Shown piece by piece: positions 43,201 through 51,234 of a stretch of DNA of 64,000 nt (within the stretch, counting starts at the first letter, position 1; every line of letters starts with the position of its first letter). The notes under the pieces are model-generated. The model saw nothing but the letters and a program-made list of their open reading frames with translations, searched no databases and was not told where the DNA came from. The stretch spans positions 124,001 through 188,000 of the forward strand of contig JADKIA010000029.1 of NCBI GenBank assembly GCA_016721465.1, written 5' to 3'. The translations under genes and the position numbers were made by a program. Source of the DNA: Ideonella sp. Lineage in GTDB: Bacteria; Pseudomonadota; Gammaproteobacteria; Burkholderiales; Burkholderiaceae_C.

Positions 43201-44823
43201 TCAGGCGCACAGGCAACGGCGGATGGCGGCCTCGATCTTGGTGCGGTCGAAGCTGCGCCAGCGCGCGGCCACGTGCTGGTCGGGGCGGATCAGGTAGGTG
43301 GTGCCTGGCCGGCCGTCGTAGCGGCTGCTCAGGGTCTGGTCGATGTCCTCTTCGATGTCCGTGCCGACGCCCAGCACCGCGATGTCGATCGGGACGCCAT
43401 GCACTTGCATGGCCAGGCGGCCCACCGGCGCAGGCCCGAAGTGCAGCAGCGTGAAACCTGCGCCCAGGTGGTGCAGCAACCAGCCGGGGTGGCCATGGCG
43501 CGTCACCGGGGCGTCGGCGCAGTTGGTGCCGGGCAGCATGCGGCCGCTGAACGGCGCGTCGTCGGCCGTGTTGAGCGACGAGTGAAGATAGGGCGTGGGC
43601 GTGGACAGGCGCCCGCTGTTGACCAGCGGCCGCGCAAAGGCCTCGGTCTTGGCCAGCGACAGCACCGCGTCGCGCAAGCGCTGGCTGGCGCGGCTCTTGG
43701 GCGTGATGAAGTCGGTGGAGCGGGTGGACTGGCGCAGGTTGTCGTCGGCAGCGTACGCTCGCTCTTCGTGGTAGGTATCGATCAGCGCTTCGGGGGCGGC
43801 GCCATCGATCACCAGCTTCAACTTCCAGGCCAGGTTGTCGATGTCCTGCACGCCGGTGTTGGCGCCTCGCGCACCGAAGGGCGAGACCTGGTGCGCCGCG
43901 TCGCCCGCGAAGATCACGCGGCCATGACGGAACTGGTCGATGCGCCGACAGGCGAACTGGTACACCGAGACCCATTCGAGCTCGAACTTCGCGTCCGGGC
44001 CCAGCATGGCCTGGATGCGCGGGATCACGTTCTCGGGCTTCCTGGCCTCGTCCGGGTTGGCCTCCCAGCCCAGCTGGAAGTCGATGCGCCAGACGTTGTC
44101 GCTCTGCTTGTGCAGCAACACGCTCTGGCCACGGTGGAAGGGCGGGTCGAACCAGAACCAGCGCTCGGTGGGAAAGCCCGCTTCCATCACCACGTCCGCG
44201 ATCAGGAAGCGGTCCTGGAAGAACTGGCCGGTGAAATCGGCGCCCACCATGCGGCGGGTGTCGCTGTTGGCGCCGTCGCAGGCGATGACCCAGTCGGCCT
44301 CGGTGGTGAACACGCCATCGGGCGTCTCCAGCGTGAGCGTGGCGCAGCGCTCGCCTTGCTGCAGGCTCACCAGGCGGTGTTTCCAGCGCAGGTCGACCAG
44401 CGGGTGCGCGTTGCAGGCGGCCACCAGGTCTTCTTCCAGGTGGTACTGCTGCAGGTTGATCATCGCCGGCATCTCGTGGTTCGGCTCGGGCAGCAGGTCG
44501 AAGCGGTAGGCCAGCTCGTCCTTGTGGAACACCTTGCCCACCTTCCAGCTGATGCCGCGCTCCACCATCGGCCCGGCCACGCCCAGGCGGTTCCAGATCT
44601 CGAGCGGGCGCTTGGCGTAGCAGACCGCACGCGAGCCGATGCTCACGGTGTTGTTGTCGTCGATCGCCACCACCGGGATGCCGCGCGCGGCGCAATCGAG
44701 CGCCGCCGTCAGGCCGATGGGGCCGGCACCCACCACCACCACCGGGTGGCGGCGCAGAAGGCCGGTGCGCTGCTCCTCACTTTGAACGTAAGGGAATTCG
44801 GGGTAGGTGTAGGTCTTCTGCAT
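43201..44823 (-). CDS. FAD-dependent aromatic hydroxylase, MhpA-like
   Basis: 540 residues. The Rossmann dinucleotide motif is VVVVGAGPIGLTAALDCAARG. The second FAD motif GRVIFAGDAAHQVSPFGARGANTGVQD (GDAAH) and the DG-type WVIACDGANSDTRRM identify the group-A flavoprotein monooxygenases, which use NAD(P)H and oxygen to hydroxylate phenolic rings. Similarity is closest to 3-(3-hydroxyphenyl)propionate hydroxylases, but the exact substrate is not readable. Its cluster has a VOC protein upstream, and DUF2783 and MBL-fold genes downstream. The candidate promoter lies upstream of the VOC gene, facing the MarR gene. Confidence 0.9.
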   Translation of the reverse strand: MQKTYTYPEFPYVQSEEQRTGLLRRHPVVVVGAGPIGLTAALDCAARGIPVVAIDDNNTVSIGSRAVCYAKRPLEIWNRLGVAGPMVERGISWKVGKVFHKDELAYRFDLLPEPNHEMPAMINLQQYHLEEDLVAACNAHPLVDLRWKHRLVSLQQGERCATLTLETPDGVFTTEADWVIACDGANSDTRRMVGADFTGQFFQDRFLIADVVMEAGFPTERWFWFDPPFHRGQSVLLHKQSDNVWRIDFQLGWEANPDEARKPENVIPRIQAMLGPDAKFELEWVSVYQFACRRIDQFRHGRVIFAGDAAHQVSPFGARGANTGVQDIDNLAWKLKLVIDGAAPEALIDTYHEERAYAADDNLRQSTRSTDFITPKSRASQRLRDAVLSLAKTEAFARPLVNSGRLSTPTPYLHSSLNTADDAPFSGRMLPGTNCADAPVTRHGHPGWLLHHLGAGFTLLHFGPAPVGRLAMQVHGVPIDIAVLGVGTDIEEDIDQTLSSRYDGRPGTTYLIRPDQHVAARWRSFDRTKIEAAIRRCLCA

Positions 44824-44853
44824 GGGCGTCTCGGGCGTTGCGTCCGCGGTGGT

Positions 44854-45393
44854 TCAGGACTGCTGGAATTCCTTCTCGTGCATCCAGGCCGCGTGCTTGG
44901 GTGCGCGCTTGGTGCGGGCCCACTCCTCGATCATCGGCCACTTGGCCTCGTCGAGCTTTTTGTACATCTCGGGCGTGCCGGTGTCGGCGGCGAGCTCGAG
45001 CCGGTGACCGTTCGGGTCGAAGAAGTAGATCGACTTGAAGATGGTGTGGTCGGTCACGCCCACCACCGGGATGCCGGCGGCCTCGAGCCTGGCCTTGGTG
45101 TCTTCGAGCTCCTTCACCGTGCCCACCTTGAAGGCGATGTGCTGCACCCAGTCGGGCGTGGCCTGGTCGCGGCCCATGGCGGGCGAGTTGGGCAGCTCGA
45201 AGAAGGCCAGCACGTTGCCGCCACCGGCGTCCATGAAGATGTGCATGTAGGGGTCGGGCGCGTGGGTCGACGGCACCTGGTCTTCGGCAATGGCGAGCAC
45301 GAAGTCCATGCCCAGGTGCTGGCGGTACCACTCGACGGTCTGCTTGGCGTCGTGGCAACGGTAGGCCACGTGGTGGATGCGCTGGATGTTCAT
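44854..45393 (-). CDS. VOC-family protein (extradiol-dioxygenase-like) of the hydroxylase cluster
   Basis: 179 residues from ATG 45391-45393, which follows GGAGAC. Pattern: MNIQRIHHVAYRCHDAKQTVEWYRQHLG (first metal His), then PYMHIFMDAGGGNVLAFFELP, WVQHIAFKVGTVKELED (second His) and IYFFDPNGHRLEL (metal Glu), ending in a charged tail. The His-His-Glu triad suggests a real metal site, as in extradiol dioxygenases and glyoxalases. It could be the ring-cleavage dioxygenase acting on the hydroxylase product. It is the first gene of the minus-strand cluster and lies 30 bases upstream of the hydroxylase. Confidence 0.85.
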   Translation of the reverse strand: MNIQRIHHVAYRCHDAKQTVEWYRQHLGMDFVLAIAEDQVPSTHAPDPYMHIFMDAGGGNVLAFFELPNSPAMGRDQATPDWVQHIAFKVGTVKELEDTKARLEAAGIPVVGVTDHTIFKSIYFFDPNGHRLELAADTGTPEMYKKLDEAKWPMIEEWARTKRAPKHAAWMHEKEFQQS

Positions 45394-45435
45394 GCGGGTC
45401 TCCTGGCTGGTGCGGTGGTGTGCGGAACCGAGATG

Positions 45436-45466
45436 ATAACGAATGTGATTAATTATGGAATGTCAA
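45436..45466 (-). promoter_or_regulatory. Candidate promoter and MarR operator of the hydroxylase cluster
   Basis: On the minus strand TTGACA (45461-45466) is a consensus -35 element, with possible -10 sequences 17-19 bases downstream. The same stretch holds an imperfect palindrome ATAAnnAATnnnATTnnTTAT (45436-45456) matching at 14 of 20 positions, in an AT-rich patch unlike its surroundings. MarR proteins bind such palindromes over the -10 region of the divergent promoter. Confidence 0.5.
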
Positions 45467-45589
45467 GACCTTGCCGGATCATTGGGATTTACCCGCGACC
45501 GTCGGGCGGGTGTCGAGGCTGGATCAGAACAGTCCTGTTTGTTACCATCTGGGCCAAGCCCGCGGCACCGATCGTCCGACCCCCTGCGC

Positions 45590-46030
45590 ATGGACCTGCA
45601 GTCTTTCTATCCCTACCAACTGGCGGTGCTGTCCGAGGCCGTGAGCCAGGCCATGGCGCAGGTGTATGCGGTGCGCTTCGATCTCAGCCGCGACGAATGG
45701 CGCCTGTTGGCCGGGTTGGCCGAGCTGGGCCCGACCAGGACCACCGAGCTGATGCTCTATTCGACGATGCAGAAGATGCCCGCCAGCCGCGCGGCCGCCC
45801 GGCTGGAGGAACGCGGCCTCATCGAGCGAAGCACGGCCGAGGACGACCGCCGCAACCACGTGCTCAAGCTCGCGCCGGCCGGCGCCGCCCTGGTGCGCAA
45901 GATCGAGCCGATGGTCAAGGCGCGCGAGCAGTTCCTGCTCGACGCCCTGGACCCGACCGAGCGCGCCGTGCTGGTCGGTGCCCACGCCAAGCTGCTGGCG
46001 CGCACGAGGCAGATGCTCAACCAGGGCTGA
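45590..46030 (+). CDS. MarR-family transcriptional regulator
   Basis: 146 residues from ATG at 45590. The winged helix is DEWRLLAGLAELGPTRTTELMLYSTMQKMPASRAAARLEERGLIERSTAEDDRRNHVLKL, where DDRRNHVLKLT is the family's wing signature. MarR proteins usually repress the gene cluster opposite them until an aromatic ligand binds. Here it is divergent from the VOC-hydroxylase cluster, with a palindrome overlapping the opposite promoter. The ligand is probably the aromatic substrate of the flavoprotein. The gene stands alone on its transcript. Confidence 0.9.
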   Translation: MDLQSFYPYQLAVLSEAVSQAMAQVYAVRFDLSRDEWRLLAGLAELGPTRTTELMLYSTMQKMPASRAAARLEERGLIERSTAEDDRRNHVLKLAPAGAALVRKIEPMVKAREQFLLDALDPTERAVLVGAHAKLLARTRQMLNQG

Positions 46031-46121
46031 CCCGGCCAGGCCTGGTGGCGACTGACCGACAATGCGCGTTGTCCTGCCCATCCCACCGATGCTTCACGCC
46101 TGCCCCAAGGAGCTTTTCACC

Positions 46122-47327
46122 ATGCAACGCCGTTCCCTCACCACCTTGGCCGCTGCGGTGGCCACCCTCGTCGCCGCGCCGGCCGTCTGGGCCCAGGCCA
46201 AGGCCGCGGGCGAAGTGCGCATCGCGCTGATCGCCAGCAAGACCGGGCCGCTCGAGGCCTACGCCAAGCAGACCATCGTCGGCTTCAACCTCGGCCTGAA
46301 CTACGCCACCGGCGGCACGATGGTGGTGGCCGGCAAGAAGCTGGTGGTGATTGAGAAGGACGACCAGGGCAAGCCCGATGTGGGCAAGGCCGCGCTGGCC
46401 GCGGCCTACGCCGACGACAAGGTGGACATCGCCGTGGGCCCCACGGCCAGCCCGGTGGGCCTGGCCATGCTGCCGGTGGCCGAGGAATACAAGAAGATCC
46501 TGCTGGTCGAGCCGGCCGTGGCCGACTCGATCACCGGCGACAAATGGAACAAGTACATCTTCCGCACTGGCCGCAACAGCAGCCAGGACGCCGCCGCCAA
46601 CGCCGCCGCGCTGGACAAGCCGGGCAACGTGATCGCCACGCTGGCCAACGACAACGCCTTCGGTCGCGATGGTGTGAAGGCCTCGAAGGACTTCATCAAG
46701 CACGCCAAGATCGTGCACGAGGAATACCTGCCGGTGGGCACCACCGATTTCACCGCCGGCCTGCAGCGCATCGTCGACAAGCTGAAGGACCAGCCGGGCA
46801 AGAAGTACATCTCGGTGGGCTGGGCCGGCGCGCCCGCGCCGTTCAGCAAGATCGCCGACCTGGACCTGAAGAAACGCTACGGCATCGAGATGGCCACCGG
46901 CGGCAACATCCTGCCGGCGATGGTGGCCTACAAGCAATTCGAGGGCATGGAAGGCGCGCTGTATTACTACTTCGGCATCCCCAAGAATCCGGTGAACGAG
47001 TGGCTGGTGGCCAACCACTACAAGCAGTTCAAGGCCCCGCCGGACTTCTTCACCGCCGGCGGCATGAGCGCCGCCATCGCGGTGGTGGAGGCCTTGAAGA
47101 AGACCGCCGGCAACACCGACACCAACAAGCTGATCGCCGCGATGGAGGGCCTGAGCTTCGAGACGCCCAAGGGCAAGATGACCTTCCGCAAGGAAGACCA
47201 CCAGGCCATGCAGGACATGTACCACTTCAGGATCAAGAACGACCCGGCGTTTGCCTGGGGCGTGCCTGAGCTGGTGCGTGTCATCCCCGCTGCCGAGCTC
47301 AACATCCCGATCCGCAACAAGCGATAG
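46122..47327 (+). CDS. Periplasmic substrate-binding protein of a HAAT-type ABC transporter
   Basis: 401 residues. ATG at 46122 follows AAGGAG (46107-46112). Signal peptide: LTTLAAAVATLVAAPAVWA. The mature part begins VRIALIASKTGPLEAYAKQTIVGFNLGLNYATGG, with DQGKPDVGKAALAAAYADDKVDIAVGPTASPVGLAMLPVAEEYKK and NDNAFGRDGVKASKDFIK, the layout of branched-chain-amino-acid-type binding proteins that also carry amides, urea, benzoate derivatives and other acids. It lies first in a set with two ATPases and two permeases. The ligand is unknown; the adjacent aromatic hydroxylase cluster suggests an aromatic acid. Confidence 0.9.
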   Translation: MQRRSLTTLAAAVATLVAAPAVWAQAKAAGEVRIALIASKTGPLEAYAKQTIVGFNLGLNYATGGTMVVAGKKLVVIEKDDQGKPDVGKAALAAAYADDKVDIAVGPTASPVGLAMLPVAEEYKKILLVEPAVADSITGDKWNKYIFRTGRNSSQDAAANAAALDKPGNVIATLANDNAFGRDGVKASKDFIKHAKIVHEEYLPVGTTDFTAGLQRIVDKLKDQPGKKYISVGWAGAPAPFSKIADLDLKKRYGIEMATGGNILPAMVAYKQFEGMEGALYYYFGIPKNPVNEWLVANHYKQFKAPPDFFTAGGMSAAIAVVEALKKTAGNTDTNKLIAAMEGLSFETPKGKMTFRKEDHQAMQDMYHFRIKNDPAFAWGVPELVRVIPAAELNIPIRNKR

Positions 47328-47333
47328 ATCGGT

Positions 47334-47415
47334 TACCCCCCGGAGCGGCTTTGCCGCCTCCCCCCAAGGGGGGCAACGCCAGCGGCCCGGCGAAGCCGGT
47401 TCCGCGGCGTTTGCT
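47334..47415 (+). repeat. Interspersed extragenic repeat, copy 1
   Basis: This stretch opens with CCCCCGGAGCGGC, continues TGCCGCCTCCCCCCAAGGGGGG and CCAGCGGCCCGGCGAAGCCGG and then GCGGCG. It shares order and sequence with the element at 50.03 kb. Both hold a CCCCCC/GGGGGG hairpin and a GGCCCGGC/GCCGG hairpin. I recall GC-rich elements of this general type between genes in Comamonadaceae genomes. Hairpins could stabilise or end the transcript between the binding-protein gene and livG. Confidence 0.65.
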
Positions 47416-47446
47416 TGGCAGCTCACTGCATCGATCGGCGCCTCAA

Positions 47447-48274
47447 GTGTTGGAAACCAAAGATCTCACCATCCGGTTTGGCGGGCATGTGGCGGTGGAC
47501 CACGTGTCCTGCGCGTTCGTGCCGGGCACGCTCACGTCCATCGTCGGGCCGAATGGCGCGGGCAAGACCACCTACTTCAACCTGATTTCGGGGCAATTGC
47601 CGGCGAGCGAGGGCCAGGTGCTGCTGGGTGGCGAGGACATCACCACGATGCCCGCGGCGGTGCGCACGCAACGGGGGCTGGGCAGGGCGTTTCAGCTCAC
47701 GCAGCTGTTTCCGAATTTGACGGTGCACGAGAACGTGCGTCTGGCCATCCAGGCTCGCGAGGCTGGAAGGGGCCGCGGCGGCCTGGACCTGTGGCGCGTG
47801 TGGTCCGACCACAAGGCCTGGATCGACGAGGCCTCGCAGCTGCTCGAACAAGTGCACCTGGCCGACAAGGCGCGCGCCAGCGCCAGCAGCCTGCCGCACG
47901 GCGACCAGCGCAAGCTCGAGGTGGCGCTGCTGCTGGCGCTGGACCCGAAGGTGTTCATGTTCGACGAGCCCACCGCGGGCATGAGCGTCGACGAGGTGCC
48001 GGTGGTGCTGGACCTCATCCGGCAACTCAAGGCGCGCAAGGACATTGTGATCCTGCTGGTGGAGCACAAGATGGACGTGGTGCGTGAGCTGTCCGACCGC
48101 ATCGTGGTGCTGCACAACGGCCAGTTGGTGGCCGACGGCGAGCCGGCGGAAGTGATCGCCTCGCCCGTCGTGCAGCAGGCCTACCTCGGTGGCGCTGCCA
48201 CCGAGGCAGGCCCTTTGGCCGCAGCTGATGGCACCCCTGCCCGGCCCCTCCCCGCCGAGCGGGGAGGCTCCTGA
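47447..48274 (+). CDS. livG: Branched-chain-amino-acid-type ABC transporter ATP-binding protein (LivG class)
   Basis: About 275 residues; a GTG at 47447 or TTG at 47450 is the probable start, since VLETKDLTIRFGGHVAV begins the ABC domain. Motifs: Walker A GPNGAGKTTYFNLIS, Q-loop region RTQRGLGRAFQLTQLFPNLTVHEN, signature SLPHGDQRKLEVALLLA (LPHGDQ in place of LSGGQ, as usual in LivG), Walker B VFMFDEPTAGM and the H-loop LVEHKMDVV. It pairs with the LivF-class gene that follows by one base to power the importer. The last residues (RPLPAERGGS) are low-complexity. Confidence 0.9.
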   Translation: MLETKDLTIRFGGHVAVDHVSCAFVPGTLTSIVGPNGAGKTTYFNLISGQLPASEGQVLLGGEDITTMPAAVRTQRGLGRAFQLTQLFPNLTVHENVRLAIQAREAGRGRGGLDLWRVWSDHKAWIDEASQLLEQVHLADKARASASSLPHGDQRKLEVALLLALDPKVFMFDEPTAGMSVDEVPVVLDLIRQLKARKDIVILLVEHKMDVVRELSDRIVVLHNGQLVADGEPAEVIASPVVQQAYLGGAATEAGPLAAADGTPARPLPAERGGS

Positions 48275-48275
48275 C

Positions 48276-49013
48276 ATGACCATCAACCTGCTTGAACTGC
48301 AGGGCGTACAGACCCACATCGGCGCGTACCACATCCTGCATGGCGTGGACTTTGCCGTGCCCGAAGGCGAGGTGACCATGCTGCTGGGCCGCAATGGCGC
48401 GGGCAAGACCACCACGCTGCGCACCATCATGGGCCTGTGGCGGGCCTCGGCGGGCGAAGTGCGCTTTCGCGGCCAACCGATCCAGGCGCGGGCCACGCCC
48501 GACATCGCCGCGCTTGGCATCGCCTATGTGCCCGAGAGCATGGGCATCTTCACCGACCTCACGGTGAAGGAGAACCTCGTGCTGGCTGCACGCAGTGCGC
48601 GCCACGAAGGCGAACTGGACCGGGCGCGACTCGACTGGATCTTCGGCCTCTTTCCGGCCCTGAAGAAGTTCTGGCTCTACCCGGCGGGCAAGCTCTCTGG
48701 CGGGCAGAAGCAGATGCTGGCGGTGGCGCGCGCCATCTGCGAGCCGCGCGCGCTCATCCTGATCGACGAGCCGAGCAAGGGCCTGGCGCCCTCGATCATC
48801 CAGAACCTGGTGTCGGCCTTCCGCGAGTTGAAGCAGCAGAAGACCACCATCCTGCTGGTGGAGCAGAACTTCATGATGGCCAAGGCGCTGGGCGACCAGG
48901 TGGCGGTGATGGACAACGGGCGCGTCGTGCACCGGGGCGCGATGGCCGAACTGGCCGGGGACGTGGACCTGCAGCATCGCTTGCTGGGCCTGTCGTTGGG
49001 AGCACATCAATGA
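48276..49013 (+). CDS. livF: Branched-chain-amino-acid-type ABC transporter ATP-binding protein (LivF class)
   Basis: 245 residues; ATG at 48276, one base after the livG stop. Motifs: LLELQGVQTHIGAYHILHGVDF, Walker A GRNGAGKTTTLRTIMG, LGIAYVPESMGIFTDLTVKENL (the Q-loop, PESMGIF), signature LSGGQKQMLAVARA, Walker B LILIDEPSKGLAP and LVEQNFMMA. It differs from LivG by the shorter N-terminal lobe and the perfect LSGGQ. Its stop overlaps the next start (ATGA at 49010). Confidence 0.92.
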   Translation: MTINLLELQGVQTHIGAYHILHGVDFAVPEGEVTMLLGRNGAGKTTTLRTIMGLWRASAGEVRFRGQPIQARATPDIAALGIAYVPESMGIFTDLTVKENLVLAARSARHEGELDRARLDWIFGLFPALKKFWLYPAGKLSGGQKQMLAVARAICEPRALILIDEPSKGLAPSIIQNLVSAFRELKQQKTTILLVEQNFMMAKALGDQVAVMDNGRVVHRGAMAELAGDVDLQHRLLGLSLGAHQ

Positions 49014-50029
49014 GCACGGCAGTGACGCCGACGGACCAGGCGCAAGCCGTGCCCAAGGCCGACTTCGACCGAAAGCCGCTTTGGATGCTGGGGCTGGTGA
49101 TGCTCGCCGCCGTCCCCGCCATCGGCAGCGGCAGCACCTGGCTCACGCTCACCGTGGCCGGGCTGGCCATGGGCTTCATCGTCTTCATCATCGCCTCGGG
49201 CCTCACGCTGGTGTTCGGCCTGATGGACGTGCTGAACTTCGGTCACGGCGTGTTCATCGCACTGGGCGCCTTCGTTGCCACCAGCGTGATGGGTGGCATG
49301 GCCGGGTTCTCGGCGCAGGGCGGCTGGCAAAGCCTGGTGGCCATCTTCTGCGCCATGCTGGTGGCCATGGCGGTGGCCGGTGCCGTGGGCCTGGCTTTCG
49401 AGCGCCTGATCGTGCGGCCGGTGTATGGCCTGCACCTCAAGCAGATCCTGATCACCATGGGCGGCATGATCGTCGGCGAGGAGATCATCAAGATGATCTG
49501 GGGCCCGCTGCAGATCGCGCTGCCCTTGCCCGATGCGCTGCGCGGCTCCTACCTCATCGGGGACGCGTCCATCGAGAAATACCGCCTCATCGCCTCGGCC
49601 ATCGGTGCGCTGGTGTTCGCGGGCCTGGTGTGGACGCTCAGCCGCACCAAGATCGGCCTGCTGATCCGCGCCGGCGTGCAGGACCGCGAGATGGTGGAGT
49701 CGCTCGGCTACCGCATCAAGCGCCTGTTCGTCGGCGTGTTCGTGGCGGGCTCGGCCCTGGCCGGCCTGGGTGGCGTGATGTGGGGCCTGTACCAGCAGAA
49801 CGTGTCGCCGCAGATCGGTGCGCAGGTCAATGTGCTGATCTTCATCGTCATCATCATCGGCGGCCTGGGCTCCACGCTGGGCTGCTTCATCGGGGCGTTG
49901 CTGGTGGGGTTGATGGCCAACTACGCCGGCTTCCTGGCGCCCAAGGTGGCGCTGTTCTCCAACATCGCCTTGATGGTGGCGGTGTTGCTGTGGCGGCCGC
50001 AGGGGCTCTACCCCGTGACGAATCGATGA
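49010..50029 (+). CDS. livH: Branched-chain-amino-acid-type ABC transporter permease (LivH class)
   Basis: 339 residues with about eight membrane segments. The family signature is ASGLTLVFGLMDVLNFGHGVFIALGAFVATSVMG, followed by FERLIVRPVYGLHLKQILITMGGMIVGEE and LIRAGVQDREMVESLGYRIKRLFVGVFVAGSALAGLGGVMWGL, the cytoplasmic EAA-like coupling region. It pairs with LivM to form the pore. The N-terminal ~25 residues before the first helix are polar. The start overlaps livF (ATGA) and the gene is separated from livM by the second extragenic repeat. Confidence 0.92.
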   Translation: MSTAVTPTDQAQAVPKADFDRKPLWMLGLVMLAAVPAIGSGSTWLTLTVAGLAMGFIVFIIASGLTLVFGLMDVLNFGHGVFIALGAFVATSVMGGMAGFSAQGGWQSLVAIFCAMLVAMAVAGAVGLAFERLIVRPVYGLHLKQILITMGGMIVGEEIIKMIWGPLQIALPLPDALRGSYLIGDASIEKYRLIASAIGALVFAGLVWTLSRTKIGLLIRAGVQDREMVESLGYRIKRLFVGVFVAGSALAGLGGVMWGLYQQNVSPQIGAQVNVLIFIVIIIGGLGSTLGCFIGALLVGLMANYAGFLAPKVALFSNIALMVAVLLWRPQGLYPVTNR

Positions 50030-50115
50030 CCCCCCCCGGAGCACCTTCGGTGCCTCCCCCCCAGGGGGGCGCCCCCAGCGGTCCGGCCAAGCCGGACCCG
50101 CGGCGGCCGCATGGG
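50029..50115 (+). repeat. Interspersed extragenic repeat, copy 2
   Basis: Runs from the livH stop and reads CCCCCCGGAGCACC, then GGTGCCTCCCCCCCAGGGGGG, then CCAGCGGTCCGGCCAAGCCGG and CGCGGCGGCC. The order of blocks matches copy 1 at 47334, with changes that keep the stems (GGAGCACC/GGTGCCTCC in place of GGAGCGGC/GCCGCCTCC). Such compensated changes suggest selection on RNA or DNA structure. It lies in the 106-base livH-livM gap. Confidence 0.65.
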
Positions 50116-50135
50116 GCGGCCTGCAGCTGCGGAGC

Positions 50136-51233
50136 ATGTCCATGCTGAACAGACTTCTTTCCCACGACCTGCCGCGCAGCCGCTGGCTGGCGCTGGCGCT
50201 GATCGTTGTCGTCGTCGGCCTGGCCGTGGCGCCGTTCGCCTTCCCGGGCGCCAAGGCGCTGTCCGTGGCCGCCAAGATCCTGGTCTTCATCCTGCTGGTG
50301 GCCAGCTTCGACCTGCTGCTGGGCTACACCGGGATCGTCAGCTTCGCGCACACCATGTTCTTCGGCATTGGCGCCTATGGCGTGGCCATCGCCAGCACGC
50401 GCATGGGGCCCGGCTTTGCCGCAGTGGCGGCGGGCACGCTCGGTGCGCTGCTGGTCTCACTGGGCCTGTCGCTGGTGATCGGCCTGTTCTCGCTGCGCGT
50501 CAAGGCCATCTTCTACGCGATGATCACGCTGGCCGTGGCCACCGCCTTCCAGACGCTGGCCTCGCAATTGAGCGACTTCACTGGCGGCGAAGACGGCCTG
50601 ACCTTCAAGAATCCCGAAATCTTCAGCCCGTCGTTCGAGCCCTTCGAGCATCCCTTCCTCGGTGTCAGCGTGGACGGCAAGATCTTCGCCTACTACCTGT
50701 TGTTCATCGCCGTCGTGCTGTTGTTCCTGGCCCTGCTGCGCATCGTGAATTCGCCCTTCGGCCGCGTGCTGCAGGCCATCCGCGAGAACGACTTCCGGGC
50801 CGAGGCGATCGGCTTTCGCACCGTGGTCTACCGCACCTGGAGCAACGTGCTGTCGGCCGCTTTCGCCACGCTCTCGGGCGTGCTGCTGGCGCTGTGGCTG
50901 CGCTATGTGGGGCCGGACACCACGCTGTCCTTCGAGATCATGCTCGACATCCTGCTCATCGTGGTGATCGGCGGCATGGGCACCATGTACGGCGCGGTGG
51001 TGGGTGCGGCACTGTTCGTGCTGGCGCAGAACTACCTGCAGGACCTGCTCAAGCTCGGCGCCGCGGCGCTCGAAGGCGTGCCGCTGCTGCCCCACGTCAT
51101 CTCGCCCGACCGCTGGCTGCTGTGGCTGGGGGTGTTGTTCGTGCTCTCGGTCTACCACTTTCCCTCTGGCGTCGTGGGCCGCCTGAGGGCCATGGCCCTG
51201 CGCCTGGCGCCTGCCGCTGCGCACAAGCCCTGA
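50136..51233 (+). CDS. livM: Branched-chain-amino-acid-type ABC transporter permease (LivM class)
   Basis: 365 residues from ATG at 50136 (GGAG just upstream; a second ATG at 50142 is possible). The signature is LGYTGIVSFAHTMFFGIGAYGVA, then SLRVKAIFYAMITLAVATAFQTLA and the coupling region LQAIRENDFRAEAIGFRTVVYRTWSNVLSAAFATLSGVLLAL. About ten membrane segments. It completes the transporter set, which then ends convergently, one base before the stop of a second binding-protein gene on the other strand. Confidence 0.92.
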   Translation: MSMLNRLLSHDLPRSRWLALALIVVVVGLAVAPFAFPGAKALSVAAKILVFILLVASFDLLLGYTGIVSFAHTMFFGIGAYGVAIASTRMGPGFAAVAAGTLGALLVSLGLSLVIGLFSLRVKAIFYAMITLAVATAFQTLASQLSDFTGGEDGLTFKNPEIFSPSFEPFEHPFLGVSVDGKIFAYYLLFIAVVLLFLALLRIVNSPFGRVLQAIRENDFRAEAIGFRTVVYRTWSNVLSAAFATLSGVLLALWLRYVGPDTTLSFEIMLDILLIVVIGGMGTMYGAVVGAALFVLAQNYLQDLLKLGAAALEGVPLLPHVISPDRWLLWLGVLFVLSVYHFPSGVVGRLRAMALRLAPAAAHKP

Positions 51234-51234
51234 C

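Noticed and set aside
43156..46230. A 1024-residue plus-strand frame over the hydroxylase cluster
   Set aside because: It is antisense to the flavoprotein and VOC genes, with a His/Gly/Val-rich translation and no motif.
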